NCBI GenBank assembly: GCA_031551265.1
Contig: JAVBNU010000054.1
Span: 1-23,237, forward strand
Reading direction: 5' to 3'
Origin: JAVBNU01 sp031551265
GTDB lineage: Bacteria; Cyanobacteriota; Vampirovibrionia; Gastranaerophilales; Gastranaerophilaceae
Length of the DNA: 23,237 bases
Of the stretch, positions 7,354 to 15,357 are shown one piece after another (positions within the stretch are counted from its first letter, which is position 1; every line of letters starts with the position of its first letter). The translations under genes and the position numbers were made by a program. The notes under the pieces were generated by a model that made no database searches, was not told the DNA's origin, and was given only the letters and a program-made list of their open reading frames with translations.

Positions 7354-8616
7354 ATGGGAATAGGAAAAATTGATTTATCACCTGCAATGGGTGTCATGTC
7401 ACAAATATTACCGAGAAATGGTAATATGAATGGTCTCGCTTCAAACCCTGCATCAATATTAAACGGCTTAGCCGGTGGTCTTGATATAGATAACTTAGAG
7501 GGTTTATTAAAGCAAACAGAAAAACTCGCACAAAAAGAAGAGTTTTTGCGAATGCATGATATGTGCGAAGTATCGAAAGACAATGTGAAAAAAGCGCTAA
7601 TAGATGTTAGTCGCAGTTTTCCGCCACCAATGTCTGAAGAAGCTACCCTTATGAGCCCTGTTACCGGCTTATTTGGCAGCAAAGCCAAAGCATTAAAATC
7701 AAATTTTGATGCTTCTGTTAACGGATTAAAAAGCAGTATAAAAATGGGCTCTCCTGATGAAATGAGTCAACAATATGCAAAAATCAACGATATTTTAAAA
7801 GCGTTGGAGACTGCTGCAAAAGCAAAAGCTAACGTAATGGGTAGTTTAGCTGAGGCAGTAGGCACAATATCAGGAGATGTCTTAAAACTCAAGAAAAACG
7901 GCGGCGATGTTGATAGTTTGAACCTGGAAGAATTGTTTGGCGGTATGCTGAATAATATCAAAGAGGACTCGATAGACATTGGGGGACTTGGCGGCAAAGT
8001 AGACGGAGGTGCGAAACCGGCCGTCGCTTCACCTGAGCCGCAGATTAACAGCAGCCTTGGAGGCGCTGCGCCATTTTTAGGATTATCTTCAGGATTGCTT
8101 TCAATGGGAATGAACGCTATGCAGGGACTTACATCAGCAACTCAAAATTTATTAGGAGACAATGAAATGTCGAATTTATCAGATTTAGCAAGCAATACAC
8201 AACTTCAAAATAGCGACTCTAAAATTGATTCTGACAAATTAGACCCACAAAAAGTCAAAGAAGAAACACTAAAAGGGCTGCAAGCGGATAAAGCTGCTGA
8301 CGGCATAAAACAACAGTTGCGTGAACTTGAAGAGCAAATTGAAGCTTTACAAAATAAGAAAACAAATACTCTTGAGACTGCAAAAAAGGATTACAAAGAA
8401 AAACAAAGTAATCCTGAAACTAAAAAATCTGAAAATGTCCAAGTTGATGTCAATTCACTGGATGCAACAAGTGCGGCTGATATCGCGAGCCTTGAAGCTG
8501 TTGATCCCGGCCGTTCAAATGAAATGACTCAGTTCAACAAAGAAATCGAAAACAACGAAATCAAGAAAACAATTTTCACAACAATTCTAGAGACTTTCAA
8601 AGGTCTATCAGTATAG
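7354..8616 (+). CDS. Unrecognised 420-residue helical protein
   Basis: I recognise no family. There is no signal peptide or strong membrane segment. Residues 1-200 are predicted helical with Lys/Glu/Ala-rich stretches; 200-280 are rich in Gly, Ser, Asn and Met with one moderately hydrophobic run (GLSSGLLSMGMNAMQGL, about 248-264); 310-350 read like a coiled coil (QLRELEEQIEALQ); the C-terminus is acidic then short and hydrophobic. This resembles the build of substrates or translocators of specialised secretion systems, or of a cytoskeletal scaffold, but that is only an analogy. The ATG is preceded by GAGGAAATAGG. It is a lone gene between two repeat-rich gaps. Codon use looks like the neighbours, and coding status is supported by length and the ribosome binding site. 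Confidence 0.75.
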   Translation: MGIGKIDLSPAMGVMSQILPRNGNMNGLASNPASILNGLAGGLDIDNLEGLLKQTEKLAQKEEFLRMHDMCEVSKDNVKKALIDVSRSFPPPMSEEATLMSPVTGLFGSKAKALKSNFDASVNGLKSSIKMGSPDEMSQQYAKINDILKALETAAKAKANVMGSLAEAVGTISGDVLKLKKNGGDVDSLNLEELFGGMLNNIKEDSIDIGGLGGKVDGGAKPAVASPEPQINSSLGGAAPFLGLSSGLLSMGMNAMQGLTSATQNLLGDNEMSNLSDLASNTQLQNSDSKIDSDKLDPQKVKEETLKGLQADKAADGIKQQLRELEEQIEALQNKKTNTLETAKKDYKEKQSNPETKKSENVQVDVNSLDATSAADIASLEAVDPGRSNEMTQFNKEIENNEIKKTIFTTILETFKGLSV

Positions 8617-8668
8617 AGACCTCTGCTCAAGTCACTTTTTCTATGAAAAAGCACCTTAAACAGGGTCT

Positions 8669-8790
8669 ATGACGTCCAGTGTCGTAGAAGCAAACCTCGT
8701 TCCACACGTGGATTTGCCTCTACTCACATCCGATAAGTCGACCACAGCACAAATCGAAAAAAACAAATTTTTCTGTGTTGTGCAGTGGTC
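8669..8790. ncRNA. Candidate structured RNA: three consecutive hairpins
   Basis: Three strong inverted repeats follow each other: TATGAC/GTCGTA (8669-8686); GTAGAAGCAAA with TTTGCCTCTAC, 10 of 11 pairs (8684-8723) around a small TCCA/TGGA hairpin; and GACCACAGCACAA with TTGTGCAGTGGTC, 12 of 13 pairs (8740-8790) around a GAAAAA/TTTTTC stem. A terminator-like hairpin follows at 8817-8847. I see no match to tmRNA, RNase P, SRP RNA, 6S RNA or a known riboswitch, and the strand is undecided. It might instead be a 3' UTR of the 420-residue gene or another repeat. The gap 8617-9067 holds this, the terminator and two repeats; a 93-codon frame across it does not look coding. Confidence 0.3.
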
Positions 8791-8816
8791 TTGTGTAAGT
8801 TCATTTTCTCTCTCTC

Positions 8817-8847
8817 AAAAAGCTCCTTTCAGTACGAAAGGAGCTTT
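8817..8847 (-). terminator. Hairpin terminator, minus strand, possibly bidirectional
   Basis: A perfect 12-bp stem (AAAGCTCCTTTC and GAAAGGAGCTTT) with a 5-nt loop. Read on the minus strand it runs into five consecutive Ts, the form of an intrinsic terminator, and it would end the minus-strand unit whose last gene is rfaE2. On the plus strand only three Ts follow, so use in that direction would be weak. Confidence 0.6.
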
Positions 8848-8884
8848 AACATATGTGCGTAACACAAATACAATACTACTTTGC

Positions 8885-8948
8885 GTCATGCTGAAGCGCC
8901 AAAAAGTGCGTTTTATTATTAATCATGTGTGTTCAGCATCTGTCGGAT
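8885..8948 (+). repeat. Paired-arm repeat, copy A (CATGCTGAA type)
   Basis: GTCATGCTGAA at the left and TTCAGCATCTGTCGGAT at the right; ATGCTGAA (8888-8895) and TTCAGCAT (8932-8939) form a perfect 8-bp stem. Copy B at 8970-9032 is the same element in the opposite orientation with different but matched arm bases. Repeats of this style are dispersed in many bacterial genomes. Confidence 0.6.
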
Positions 8949-8969
8949 AAACGTAGGATATGATTAACA

Positions 8970-9032
8970 ATCCGACAGACCCTGAACATTCACGCTTTAA
9001 AATAACTACAACGATAAAAGTTTCAGGGTGAC
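8970..9032 (-). repeat. Paired-arm repeat, copy B (CACCCTGAA type)
   Basis: On the minus strand it reads GTCACCCTGAA, spacer, TTCAGGGTCTGTCGGAT; ACCCTGAA and TTCAGGGT pair perfectly over 8 bp. The two copies face each other, so their CTGTCGGAT ends also form an inverted repeat around a 21-nt centre. Confidence 0.6.
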
Positions 9033-9067
9033 GTGCAAAGCTATTGAGAATTGCGATATACAAAAAA

Positions 9068-9535
9068 TTACTGGCAGAGCTTCTCTAAAATAGATGTAGT
9101 TGATTTGCCTTCAACTAAATCTATAAACTCAACACGCCCGCCATTTTCAACAATTACCTTTAGTTCTGGTAATGTTTCGATTGAATAATCAGAGCCTTTT
9201 GTGTGGATATCAGGTTTGATATAAGCCAATAAATCCTGAGGCGACTCTTCGTCAAACAATACGACGTAATCAACGAAGCAAAGCGCTGATAGAACTTCTG
9301 CCCTGTCTACTTCGTTGTTGATAGGGCGATTTGGCCCTTTAATTTTTTTTACCGAAACATCTGAATTTAAAGCGATAATTAAAACATCGCCCAATTCCTT
9401 AGCTTTTTCCAAATATCTTACATGCCCGACATGCAGTATGTCAAAACATCCGTTTGTTGTTACTATTACTTTTTCTTCCGTGCGTAAATCACTCAATAAC
9501 TCGCTCAAATCTTTTTGTGCTACAAGTTTATTCAA
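9068..9535 (-). CDS. rfaE2: D-glycero-beta-D-manno-heptose-1-phosphate adenylyltransferase
   Basis: This 155-residue protein matches the C-terminal domain of HldE (RfaE domain II), which joins heptose 1-phosphate to AMP, giving ADP-D-glycero-D-manno-heptose in the cytosol. The nucleotidyltransferase core TNGCFDILHVGHVRYL spans 27-42 with the HxGH motif at 35-38; KGPNRPINNEVDRAEVL (66-82) and EGKSTTSIL (142-150) complete the fold. The kinase domain fused to it in E. coli is absent, so a separate HldA-type kinase is expected elsewhere. The start is a TTG, supported by AAGGAG 6 nt upstream and by the lack of any internal Met before the active site. It is the last gene of the mfd-parvulin unit and works in the same pathway as gmhA at 2042. 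CDP-glycerol or FAD-type homologs are less likely given the KGPNRP motif. Confidence 0.9.
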   Translation of the reverse strand: MNKLVAQKDLSELLSDLRTEEKVIVTTNGCFDILHVGHVRYLEKAKELGDVLIIALNSDVSVKKIKGPNRPINNEVDRAEVLSALCFVDYVVLFDEESPQDLLAYIKPDIHTKGSDYSIETLPELKVIVENGGRVEFIDLVEGKSTTSILEKLCQ

Positions 9536-9554
9536 TTTCTGCTCCTTCTAATAT

Positions 9555-9582
9555 GTGAGGTGGACACGAATGCCCACCTTAC
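9555..9582. repeat. REP-like hairpin between rfaE2 and the parvulin gene
   Basis: GTGAGGTGG (9555-9563) pairs with CCACCTTAC (9574-9582) over 9 bp including one G-T, and after one mismatch 2 more pairs close a CGAA loop. It sits in the gap between two co-directional genes. A diverged relative is at 5530-5548. Confidence 0.55.
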
Positions 9583-9603
9583 AATAACATAAATATTAAT
9601 AAA

Positions 9604-10731
9604 TTATTTCAATTTAGTTGGCAATGCTTCCTGTTTATCAGCTTCCTGCTTTGCTGTTTTTCTGATTTCTTCCTGAATAACAGCAGGGTCATACGCTTTA
9701 TCGTTATATTCTATTTTTGCCGCTCTTTTGGCGTTTTCAAAGAACTGCGCAAGTTTTTTTGTTGTTTCTTGCATCGCAATTTTCGCTTTGAGTTCTTCTT
9801 TTACTTTGGCAAAAGGCACGATACCGGCTTTGATTCTGTCTTTAACCATAATTATGTGATAACCGTATGGCGTGACAACGATATCGGATACCGTATTTGG
9901 CTTAAGCGCAAATGCGGCTTTTGAGAACGGCTCAACCATTTGACCGGCAGCAAACTCGCCTAAGTCGCCGCCTTGTATAGCTGACGCTTTGTCATCAGAT
10001 TTTTCTCTTGCCATTTTCTCGAAAGAAGCAGGGTTTTTCTTAACTTCAGCTAAAATAGCTTGTGCTTCTTTAAGTTTTTCAGCCATGCGCTCTTTCACGA
10101 TTTTGTCTATATCTTCAGCTGAAAGTTTTTTAGATGATTCATCAGATGCGATGATAACTTTCATTTCGTCAGGATTAGCGCTGATTAAAATATGAGACGC
10201 TCTCACACGATCAGGCATGTTGAAATCTTTTCTGTTGGCATTATAGAATTTTTCGGCTTCGTTGTCAGAAACATTGATTTTAGCGACCTGCTCAATGAAT
10301 TTTCTTTTCATTAATTCGTCTTTCAAATCAATTTTGAACTGAGCTTCGCTAACGCCGGCTGTTTTTAAAGCTTCTTTAAATTTAGCTTCCGAGCCGATAG
10401 CGTTGATAATTTCATCGTAGCCTTTTTTGAACTCTTCGTCAGAAACAGTAATATTAAGCTTTTTCATTTCGTCATCGAGTATTGTCTTAACAACCAGTTC
10501 ATCCATCACGCGGCCTTTAACAAGCAAATATAGCGATTTATTTTGCGGGTCTTTTAGGTTGACGCCCTGTTGTTTAAGCTCGGGATTATTTTCAACTTTT
10601 GCAAATTCTCTATCAAAATCTGCCTGTGTAATGGCATGGCCATTTACAGTAACTAAGGCATTCTTAGACGCGCAGCCTGAGAACAGGACGCCTATCATAA
10701 GTAATACCAGTAATAGCTTTAGATGTTTCAT
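9604..10731 (-). CDS. Parvulin-type peptidyl-prolyl isomerase lipoprotein (SurA/PrsA-like)
   Basis: A 375-residue exported foldase that should help secreted or outer-membrane proteins fold. The start MKHLKLLLVLLMIGVLFSGC is a lipoprotein signal with lipobox LFSGC, so Cys20 would carry the lipid. A SurA-type N-terminal helical domain (about 25-170) precedes the parvulin domain (about 175-298): ASHILIS at its start, QGGDLGEFAAGQMVEPF in the middle, TPYGYHIIMVKDR at the end. Between ASHILIS and the helix KEAQAILAEVKK lies about 30 extra, mostly charged residues, longer than in standard parvulins. The ATG at 10731 is preferred over the one at 10746 because AGGAG lies 7 nt upstream, inside the last codons of mfd; the signal peptide also starts there. 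One nt separates it from the mfd stop, so translation is coupled. Confidence 0.9.
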   Translation of the reverse strand: MKHLKLLLVLLMIGVLFSGCASKNALVTVNGHAITQADFDREFAKVENNPELKQQGVNLKDPQNKSLYLLVKGRVMDELVVKTILDDEMKKLNITVSDEEFKKGYDEIINAIGSEAKFKEALKTAGVSEAQFKIDLKDELMKRKFIEQVAKINVSDNEAEKFYNANRKDFNMPDRVRASHILISANPDEMKVIIASDESSKKLSAEDIDKIVKERMAEKLKEAQAILAEVKKNPASFEKMAREKSDDKASAIQGGDLGEFAAGQMVEPFSKAAFALKPNTVSDIVVTPYGYHIIMVKDRIKAGIVPFAKVKEELKAKIAMQETTKKLAQFFENAKRAAKIEYNDKAYDPAVIQEEIRKTAKQEADKQEALPTKLK

Positions 10732-10732
10732 T

Positions 10733-13700
10733 TTAATTCTCCTCATAAAATTGGTTTATAAAATCATTTGTATTCTTATTTATATAATAAAATAAATCCG
10801 TCAATATGTTAAATAATTCTTCAAAATTAATATAACTTAAATCTACAAGCAAGACCGAAACGCCATCAGTGCAGCTTTTTGGGGCAATTGTAAACTTAAT
10901 ATGTTTCGTAATATTTGCCGGCAATTTTGCTCGGATTATGCTCCATTCGCGTTGATTATAAGGTGTATAAATACGCAAAGTATCCATAGCTTCGCGCACG
11001 AGGGTAATTCGCGCGTCAGTAGCAAGCAATCTCAGTCTCACAAGCTTAATTAAGTTCTCAACCGGCTCAGGCATCTTGGAGAACCTGTCTTTCCATTCCA
11101 ATGTTATAAGTTCAAGCTCATCAACCGACTTAACATCAGCTAAACGCTTGTACTCAATCATTTTTTGCTCTTTTGAGCCAACCCAGTCATCAGGGATAAA
11201 AGCCGTTATATTAATATCAATAATTGCAGGTTGAATTGTTACGGGCTTTTCGCCTTTAAGCTCCTGCACAGTCTCCTCAAGCAACTGACAATATGTATCA
11301 AATCCTACGTTAACCATGTGTCCATGTTGCTTTGTACCTAAAATATTTCCTACCCCCCTGATTTCTATATCTCTCAGCGCAATTTGATAACCACTGCCTA
11401 AAGTCGTAAAATCTTTTATTGCTTTGAGTCTCTCGCGTGCGTCTGTTGTTAATTCCTTCTGCGCCGAGTAAAAACAATAACAATATGCCTGACGTTCGCT
11501 GCGTCCTACACGTCCTCTGAGTTGATAAAGCTGCGCCAGTCCAAATTTATCAGCATTATGAATAATAATTGTATTAGCATTCGGAATATCAAGGCCGGAC
11601 TCAATAATTGTTGTACAAATCAGTATGTCATACTCGTAATTCGCAAAATCCATGATAGTTTTTTCAAGCTGCGACTTGTCCATTTGCCCGTGAGCTACGG
11701 CAATTCTAGCGTTAGGCACGAGTTGTCTTATGCCGGCTGAAAACTCATAAATACTCTCAACGCGATTATATAAAAAATATACTTGTCCTTCACGCTGTAT
11801 TTCGTAATTAATCGCATTTTTAACCTGTATGTCGCTATAGTGACCGACAAATGTCTTAATCGGTAAACGATTCATCGGCGGTGTGTTGATAATACTCATG
11901 TCTTTAATACCTGAGAGCGACATATAAAGCGTCCGAGGTATCGGAGTCGCCGACATGCTTATAATATCAATGTTTTTCTTAAGCATTTTGAGTTTTTCTT
12001 TGTCTTTAACGCCAAACTTATGTTCCTCATCAATCACTAATAACCCGAGTTTTTTAAACGCAATATCACTCTGCAAAAGCCTGTGGGTCGCCACAACTAC
12101 ATCACATTCGCCGAGTTTAAGGTCTTTTACAGTTTGTTTTTGCTGTTGCGGCGTTCTAAAACGTGATAATAAATCAACTTTTATAGGGAACGGTTTGAAA
12201 CGCTCAACTAAAGTTTGATAATGCTGCAACGCTAAAATAGTTGTCGGGACGATAATTGCGACCTGCTTTCCTGACATAATGGCTTTGAAAATTGCGCGAA
12301 TAGCCACCTCAGTTTTGCCAAAACCAACATCGCCGCAGACAAGTCTATCCATCGGCTTTTCCGTTTCCATGTCAGACTTAACTTCAGTAATTGCACGCAT
12401 CTGGTCAGGGGTTTCGGTATACTCAAACGCTTCTTCCATTTCATACTGCCAAATCGAGTCAGGCTCAAAAGCATGCCCTTCGGCTAGCTCTCTGCCGGCA
12501 TACAAAATAAGTAAATCTCTTGCAATATCTTCAACGGCTTTTTTAACCTTACTTTTTGTGCTTGTCCAATCCTTGCCGCCCATCCTTGACAAGCTGGGTT
12601 TCGAGACGCCTGAGCCGCGATAGCGATACAATAAATTTATCTGCTCTGCCGGCATGTGCAATTTATCACCACACGCATACTCAATTGTCAGATAGTCTTT
12701 GAGCTGCCCGTCGATTTCCTGTTTACTTAAACCTTTGTATAGCCCGATGCCATGCGCCGAATGCACAACATACTCATTTTCCTGAATATCATTTATAGAC
12801 TCAATATAATCCTGTTTTTCCTTGTGATACTGGCGTTTTTGCTTTGTAATATCCTTTGATTTCTTATTAAACAACTCTCTATCAGTCAGCAAAATCAGTT
12901 TCAAATCTTCAATTACGGCTCCGCCTAATGAGAGATTGTCGATTATAGAAACTTCATGAATATTCTCCATTTTGTCAGAGTGTGGAATCTCAAACTCATC
13001 AAGGATTTCCTCAAGTCTTTTTTTATAATCAGTTGCAATAATTATTTTGTAGCCTTTTTGTAAACTATCAGTGATATAAATAGCGATTTCATCAACTTTT
13101 GAGGAAAAATTAGCCGGCAGCGAACTCTCAAAGTCGATTATCAAATCGCTTTCGCTGTCTATAAAATTATCGAAAAATATTTTAACTTTATCAGCCAAAA
13201 GCTGCACAAAATCTTTGGCCTCAATGTGATTAAACTTGGCTAATGGCATCGTCAAGGCGTTTTTTATATTTTCCGAACAAAGTTTTTTGTAATCTTCATC
13301 CAGCAATTCATACTTTGAAAAAATCTCCGATGACTCATCAAAAACAACCACATAATCGTCAGGTAAAAACTCCACCAGCTCGTGCAAATCCTCACTCAAG
13401 GCCGATTGAAAATAATTTATTCCCTCGAAATAATGTTCGTTTTCAAGTTTTTCGAGAATTTCAGGATAATCTTTGTAAGTTGTTTTGAAAGTATTTTTAG
13501 TTTTTTCGTCAATGATAAATTTATATAACGGGTAAATTTTTATACTACTAATTTTTTGAAAACTACGCTGAGTTTCATTGTGAAAAAAACGCATATCGAC
13601 AACCGTATCACCCCAAAGTTCAATCCTTACCGGCGTTTCATAAAACGTAAAAATATCAATAATGTCACCACGGATACTATACTCACCGATATCCGTAACC

Positions 13701-14179
13701 ATCGTTGCACGTCGGTAACCCAAGTCCGACAGCTTTTTCTGAAGCTTTGAAATATTTATATCATCATTAACTTTTATATCAAAAGAATTTTCATTAATAA
13801 ATTTTTGCGATGGAAATTTTTCTAATAGTGATTTTACAGGTACAAAAATTAGTTTTTCATCTTTTAAATTTTCAATTATATTGATTTGCTCAAAATATTT
13901 ATATAAATTAGGCGCTACCTCATCATACATAGAAATATCTTGATAAGGGAAAATAACCGGTGAGATTTTCGAGATTTTTTCTATATCATTTTTATAGCGA
14001 AGCGCATTTTGCTCTGTTGATGTAATAAAAAGAACTTTTTTATTTTGCAAAATTTGCAACAACAAAAGCATTTTATAGAAAGAATTAATCCCGCTTGCCG
14101 TAAACGAATATCCTCTTTTTATATAACTGCCCAGTTTAGCAAAATTATCTGATTGTGATTTATCAATAAAATTTAACAT
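10733..14179 (-). CDS. mfd: Transcription-repair coupling factor Mfd
   Basis: Mfd pushes RNA polymerase stalled at DNA damage off the template and recruits UvrA for excision repair. The 1148-residue protein has the full layout: UvrB-like N-terminal region (about 1-350), polymerase-interaction domain (466-520, ENEYVVHSAHGIGLYKG), and a RecG-like translocase with Walker A GDVGFGKTE (616-624), DEEH (717-720), SATPIPRT (743-750) and motif VI QLRGRVGR (886-893), followed by the TRCF C-terminal domain. The usual DEEQ is DEEH here. No frameshift or lost motif is seen. The ATG has no Shine-Dalgarno sequence; TAAAAT lies exactly 6 nt upstream. It follows the DUF3137-like gene by 21 nt and is joined to the parvulin gene by 1 nt. 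Confidence 0.97.
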   Translation of the reverse strand: MLNFIDKSQSDNFAKLGSYIKRGYSFTASGINSFYKMLLLLQILQNKKVLFITSTEQNALRYKNDIEKISKISPVIFPYQDISMYDEVAPNLYKYFEQINIIENLKDEKLIFVPVKSLLEKFPSQKFINENSFDIKVNDDINISKLQKKLSDLGYRRATMVTDIGEYSIRGDIIDIFTFYETPVRIELWGDTVVDMRFFHNETQRSFQKISSIKIYPLYKFIIDEKTKNTFKTTYKDYPEILEKLENEHYFEGINYFQSALSEDLHELVEFLPDDYVVVFDESSEIFSKYELLDEDYKKLCSENIKNALTMPLAKFNHIEAKDFVQLLADKVKIFFDNFIDSESDLIIDFESSLPANFSSKVDEIAIYITDSLQKGYKIIIATDYKKRLEEILDEFEIPHSDKMENIHEVSIIDNLSLGGAVIEDLKLILLTDRELFNKKSKDITKQKRQYHKEKQDYIESINDIQENEYVVHSAHGIGLYKGLSKQEIDGQLKDYLTIEYACGDKLHMPAEQINLLYRYRGSGVSKPSLSRMGGKDWTSTKSKVKKAVEDIARDLLILYAGRELAEGHAFEPDSIWQYEMEEAFEYTETPDQMRAITEVKSDMETEKPMDRLVCGDVGFGKTEVAIRAIFKAIMSGKQVAIIVPTTILALQHYQTLVERFKPFPIKVDLLSRFRTPQQQKQTVKDLKLGECDVVVATHRLLQSDIAFKKLGLLVIDEEHKFGVKDKEKLKMLKKNIDIISMSATPIPRTLYMSLSGIKDMSIINTPPMNRLPIKTFVGHYSDIQVKNAINYEIQREGQVYFLYNRVESIYEFSAGIRQLVPNARIAVAHGQMDKSQLEKTIMDFANYEYDILICTTIIESGLDIPNANTIIIHNADKFGLAQLYQLRGRVGRSERQAYCYCFYSAQKELTTDARERLKAIKDFTTLGSGYQIALRDIEIRGVGNILGTKQHGHMVNVGFDTYCQLLEETVQELKGEKPVTIQPAIIDINITAFIPDDWVGSKEQKMIEYKRLADVKSVDELELITLEWKDRFSKMPEPVENLIKLVRLRLLATDARITLVREAMDTLRIYTPYNQREWSIIRAKLPANITKHIKFTIAPKSCTDGVSVLLVDLSYINFEELFNILTDLFYYINKNTNDFINQFYEEN

Positions 14180-14200
14180 AGCAATATTTTAGTACAAAAA

Positions 14201-15214
14201 CTATAATTTTAACTCCTGAAAGAATACATTCATCAGGCCGATTAACAAATCCACTTCGCGCGCAACTTCAAAGAATTTGCCGTAATTGTCGGCTTCATGC
14301 GACAAAAGTGACATTAGCAGGTCGTCATCATCAACGAACGATATGTAAGTTATGTACTCATCAACAAAGAACGCAATATTTTTAGATGTGCGTGCTCTTG
14401 CTGCATAGAGATTATTTAGGACTGATGTCGTTAGTAATTTTTGTGAGTTTTCGGGATTTGTAGAATATGCCTGAAAGATTTGTTCACACCAGGTATCGCC
14501 GATTTTTACAGGTTGGTACTCACTTGAAAAAAGCCGAATTTTTTCAGGATCATTCGTAATTGGCACAACCAAAGTACGCTCATCTCGTTGATTTTGATTG
14601 TCAATTGCAAGGATAATTAAATTATCTATCTTAGCTTTTTGTAGTGTCGGTGTTTGGTTTTCATCAGCAGCGAGCACACGCTCTGTGGCTTCAGAACGTC
14701 GTTCAACGCGAATTGGCGGTGTGTAGACGTGTTTCCGGGTTGCAACAAAGACTTCTACTTGGTGTCCTGCATACTCACCACGGATTATTCTCTCGTTGTC
14801 AAATGTAATTTCGTTTGAACGCGGGCTTGCGCCGGAAAGCAGTTTGACAATTTGGCCATACCTTGAGGGTATTCTCAAAGACTCAATCGTGAATGTGCCC
14901 CAGTATGATAAAATTCTTTGCAAAATTGGTAACTTCATTGACTCAGAGTATGTTTTTGCCATATCAAGCACTTTCAGCGTCATAAGAATGCCAAAGACCA
15001 AAAACATACAGCCATAAAACAAGAATGACTTAAGAGCCACAAAACCAAACATATATAATATAAATAAAAGTGCAGCGAAACCGTAGAATGCGTGTTTCAA
15101 TAATGACAAAAAATGTGCAGACGCGAAAATCTTCTGCCGTTCAGCTTCAAGAACCGTAAATGATTTCCGGATGTTTGTATTATAAAAATCTTGAAAGTCA
15201 CTCCCGATTGTCAC
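14201..15214 (-). CDS. DUF3137-like membrane protein
   Basis: A 337-residue protein with two adjacent hydrophobic segments (about 37-59 and 63-84) and a large soluble part of mixed strands and helices after them, probably in the cytosol. Overall plan and the stretches NEITFDNERIIRGEYAGHQV and LTTSVLNNLYAARART resemble DUF3137 proteins, whose function is not known. The start is a GTG with AGGAGG 8 nt upstream, a strong signal. It is the first gene of the run with mfd, the parvulin and rfaE2; the link to mfd may be only transcriptional. The family call is by resemblance and could be wrong. Confidence 0.6.
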   Translation of the reverse strand: MTIGSDFQDFYNTNIRKSFTVLEAERQKIFASAHFLSLLKHAFYGFAALLFILYMFGFVALKSFLFYGCMFLVFGILMTLKVLDMAKTYSESMKLPILQRILSYWGTFTIESLRIPSRYGQIVKLLSGASPRSNEITFDNERIIRGEYAGHQVEVFVATRKHVYTPPIRVERRSEATERVLAADENQTPTLQKAKIDNLIILAIDNQNQRDERTLVVPITNDPEKIRLFSSEYQPVKIGDTWCEQIFQAYSTNPENSQKLLTTSVLNNLYAARARTSKNIAFFVDEYITYISFVDDDDLLMSLLSHEADNYGKFFEVAREVDLLIGLMNVFFQELKL

Positions 15215-15357
15215 TTATATTGCCTCCTGATTTATTCTAAAAGTTTATCAGATTTGAATGTGAATTAAAAGTAAAAGTAACAAAATGTTTTTATATGGCC
15301 TGTAAAATTAAACCGGTAGGCCGTAAAACGTTGAAATAACTTGATTTGAATCCTGCG

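Noticed and set aside
8669..8950. Open frame of 93 codons on the plus strand
   Set aside because: It crosses the hairpin run, a terminator stem and the start of a repeat, has no ribosome binding site and an unlikely composition.
8617..9067. tmRNA, RNase P, SRP RNA or 6S RNA
   Set aside because: None of their conserved core sequences is present; only generic hairpins are seen.
10732..10746. Upstream ATG at 10746 for the parvulin lipoprotein
   Set aside because: It would place MRRIK before the signal peptide, and the strong AGGAG lies after it, serving the ATG at 10731.
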